A stretch of 64,000 nucleotides of DNA from Mastigias papua (Eukaryota; Cnidaria; Scyphozoa; Rhizostomeae; Mastigiidae), in NCBI GenBank assembly GCA_964019165.1, contig OZ025279.1, positions 2,432,456 through 2,496,455 of the forward strand, read 5' to 3'. Of the stretch, positions 62,532 through 64,000 are shown piece by piece. Made by a program: the position numbers and the translations under genes. Within the stretch, counting starts at the first letter, position 1. Every line of letters begins with the position of its first letter. The notes under the pieces are model-generated. The model searched no databases, was not told the origin of the DNA, and saw only the letters and a list, made by a program, of their open reading frames with translations.

Positions 62532-63860
62532 TCACGTTGTTTCAGTTTGTGAGTAACTACTTTTAAGACACGTAATTATCAACTGAAATATACTCTGACC
62601 GCAAATTTGGTCATTTTGTTGCAGAAAAATGAACTTTGTCGTCTCATCGAGAGTGTCAAAACATTTGTTATGTAGTGATATTTTTGCAAAGGTCTTTTCT
62701 CTCTCAGGTTTGCTTAATTTGCACCTCAAAATGTACAATGAAGTTCATCCTCTGTTTCTCCGCATGTGGTACAAATTCGTCATAGTATTCTGTACACTAA
62801 CATCAGTAATACGTTGGTGTACGCAGTTTATTGGTTGTCTATGAGGCGGATGTTCCTTAACTGTATTGTTATGGCAAATTGTCCATATATCGCCTAAACC
62901 ATGCTTTACAATAATTTCTTTCAAATTTTGCCTCCAAATGAACCTACTAGTTATATTTTCTGCATAAATCATTTTAAGAATAACATTTACTGAGTCATTA
63001 AGTATACAAAACCAATAAGCAATGGCTACTTTAAAGCCTGATATGTATAATTGTTTCCGCCCTAATTCGCATTGGCAACTAACATTGGAAGTACGTTTTG
63101 TTACCACTAAAATGTGTTTACATAATCTAATATTCAATTTTTCAATTGGATGCTTGTCATTAAATTCCTGCTTTAAACACCCCCCAAACTTCTATTTCAT
63201 ATATTAGTACAGGTTCTACCGAAGTATCAAATAAATCAAGCGATAGTGTCACATAGTCTCAAAAATTATTCCTAAACATTTTCTGAGTTTGAAGTATGCC
63301 GTCAACCCTCTTCTATACAGGTCATCAATAAGATTTTTAACAGAGAAAGACGATGATAATAGAAATTTTAAATTGTTAAAGCGTTTAACAATTTCTAATT
63401 CCTCGTTCTGATAATAAAATTTGTTTATATCTAGTGTTCTACCACTTTTATTGACTACTAGATTTAGTTTTAGCGACATTTACTTTCATTTCACTTTGAA
63501 AGCATTAGTTGTCTATTTGGTTCAGAGAGTGTAGTAAGCCCTTCCTTGATTCTGACAAAACTACTATACCATCTGTCCAGAAAAGTGACCCTACCTTCAT
63601 ATTTCTTATAGTTGCTGGTTCAGATTCGCTCTTATTAAAAGTTTGTGGAAGATCACTACTAAATGTATTAAATAAAATTGGGCTAAGTATGCGTCCTTGT
63701 TTAGCTCCAATGTTTACATCAAACAAGTCTGTTCGTTTATGACCAATTCTTATGCATGTTTTCTCGTGTAGATTACATACTTTCAATGACGTCAAAAACA
63801 TGTCCTCTAACTCCCATACAGGTTAGCTTCATAGAATCTGAAGGATGTGGCAAAGTACTT
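62532..63860 (-). pseudogene. Degenerate non-LTR retrotransposon (LINE) reverse transcriptase
   Basis: Read on minus from right to left it keeps the order of a LINE RT: KLTCMGVRGHVFDVIESM (about 63790-63840), NIGAKQGRILSPILFNTF (63640-63720), LFWTDGIVVLSES where the catalytic Y/F-x-D-D is now T-D-G (about 63560), KVNVAKTK, then IVKRFNNLKFLLSSSFSVKN (about 63350-63400). Further on come LGRKQLYISGFKVAIAYWF and VKHGLGDIW (62900-63070) and the C-terminal REKTFAKISL (to 62532). Stops and frameshifts (for example near 63500, 63780 and 62745) break it into at least four frames. It is dead. The 5' part lies outside the window or is lost; 3' and target-site boundaries are not visible. Confidence 0.88.
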
Positions 63861-64000
63861 AGTGAAGCAAGGGTACCAACGAACACACACACTCTTTCAC
63901 ATTACGATTCAACCTTTCAATCCAAATTCTTGTCAACACATGGCAGCCTCCCGAAAGCTTTCAGAACAAAAAATTTTCTGGCAAGGAAACAATTCTTCTC

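Overview
This is a window of an AT-rich animal nuclear genome. The evidence is many GT-AG introns, a multi-exon phosphoinositide-specific phospholipase C of the delta/eta type, a heat-shock-factor DNA-binding domain, a secreted LamG-fold protein, tRNA-derived SINE-like repeats, a decayed LINE and several foldback MITEs. I see no bacterial, organellar or viral features. The mix fits an invertebrate such as a cnidarian, sponge or lophotrochozoan, but the sequence alone does not fix the phylum.

Four genes can be supported, all on the minus strand. (1) About 786-4992 is the 5' part of a LamG/pentraxin-fold secreted protein; its 3' end lies off the left edge. (2) 7475-16170 is a three-exon HSF-family transcription factor of about 480 aa, with a 5.8-kb first intron full of repeats. 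(3) 20115 to about 43767 (possibly 44290) is a phospholipase C gene with at least 21 coding exons and the order PH, EF-hands, X, short acidic/basic linker, Y, C2; the catalytic residues are intact. One short exon between PH and EF-hands was not found. (4) 51178-60738 is a phase-consistent seven-exon model of about 254 aa that I do not recognise; it begins with an N-myristoylation-type motif (MGNKQC). The right end (about 62532-63860) is a broken non-LTR reverse transcriptase.

The rest is introns and intergenic DNA rich in repeats. The most striking is an almost perfect (CA)n array of 5,481 bp at 45526-51006 with a single base interruption. It begins only 172 bp past the stop codon of gene 4, so the transcript of that gene may read into (UG)n. 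Other repeats are a dispersed family with three copies here, one of which hosts a (CTGT)n microsatellite; two copies of a tRNA-Ser-like SINE; an inverted pair of tRNA-like sequences; at least five foldback or terminal-inverted-repeat elements; and several micro- and minisatellites.

The genes are not an operon and no shared pathway is evident. PLC (IP3/DAG signalling) and HSF (transcription) are ordinary neighbours on one strand. Exon calls were made by reading splice sites and phases by eye and comparing with remembered family motifs; no search or transcript data were available.
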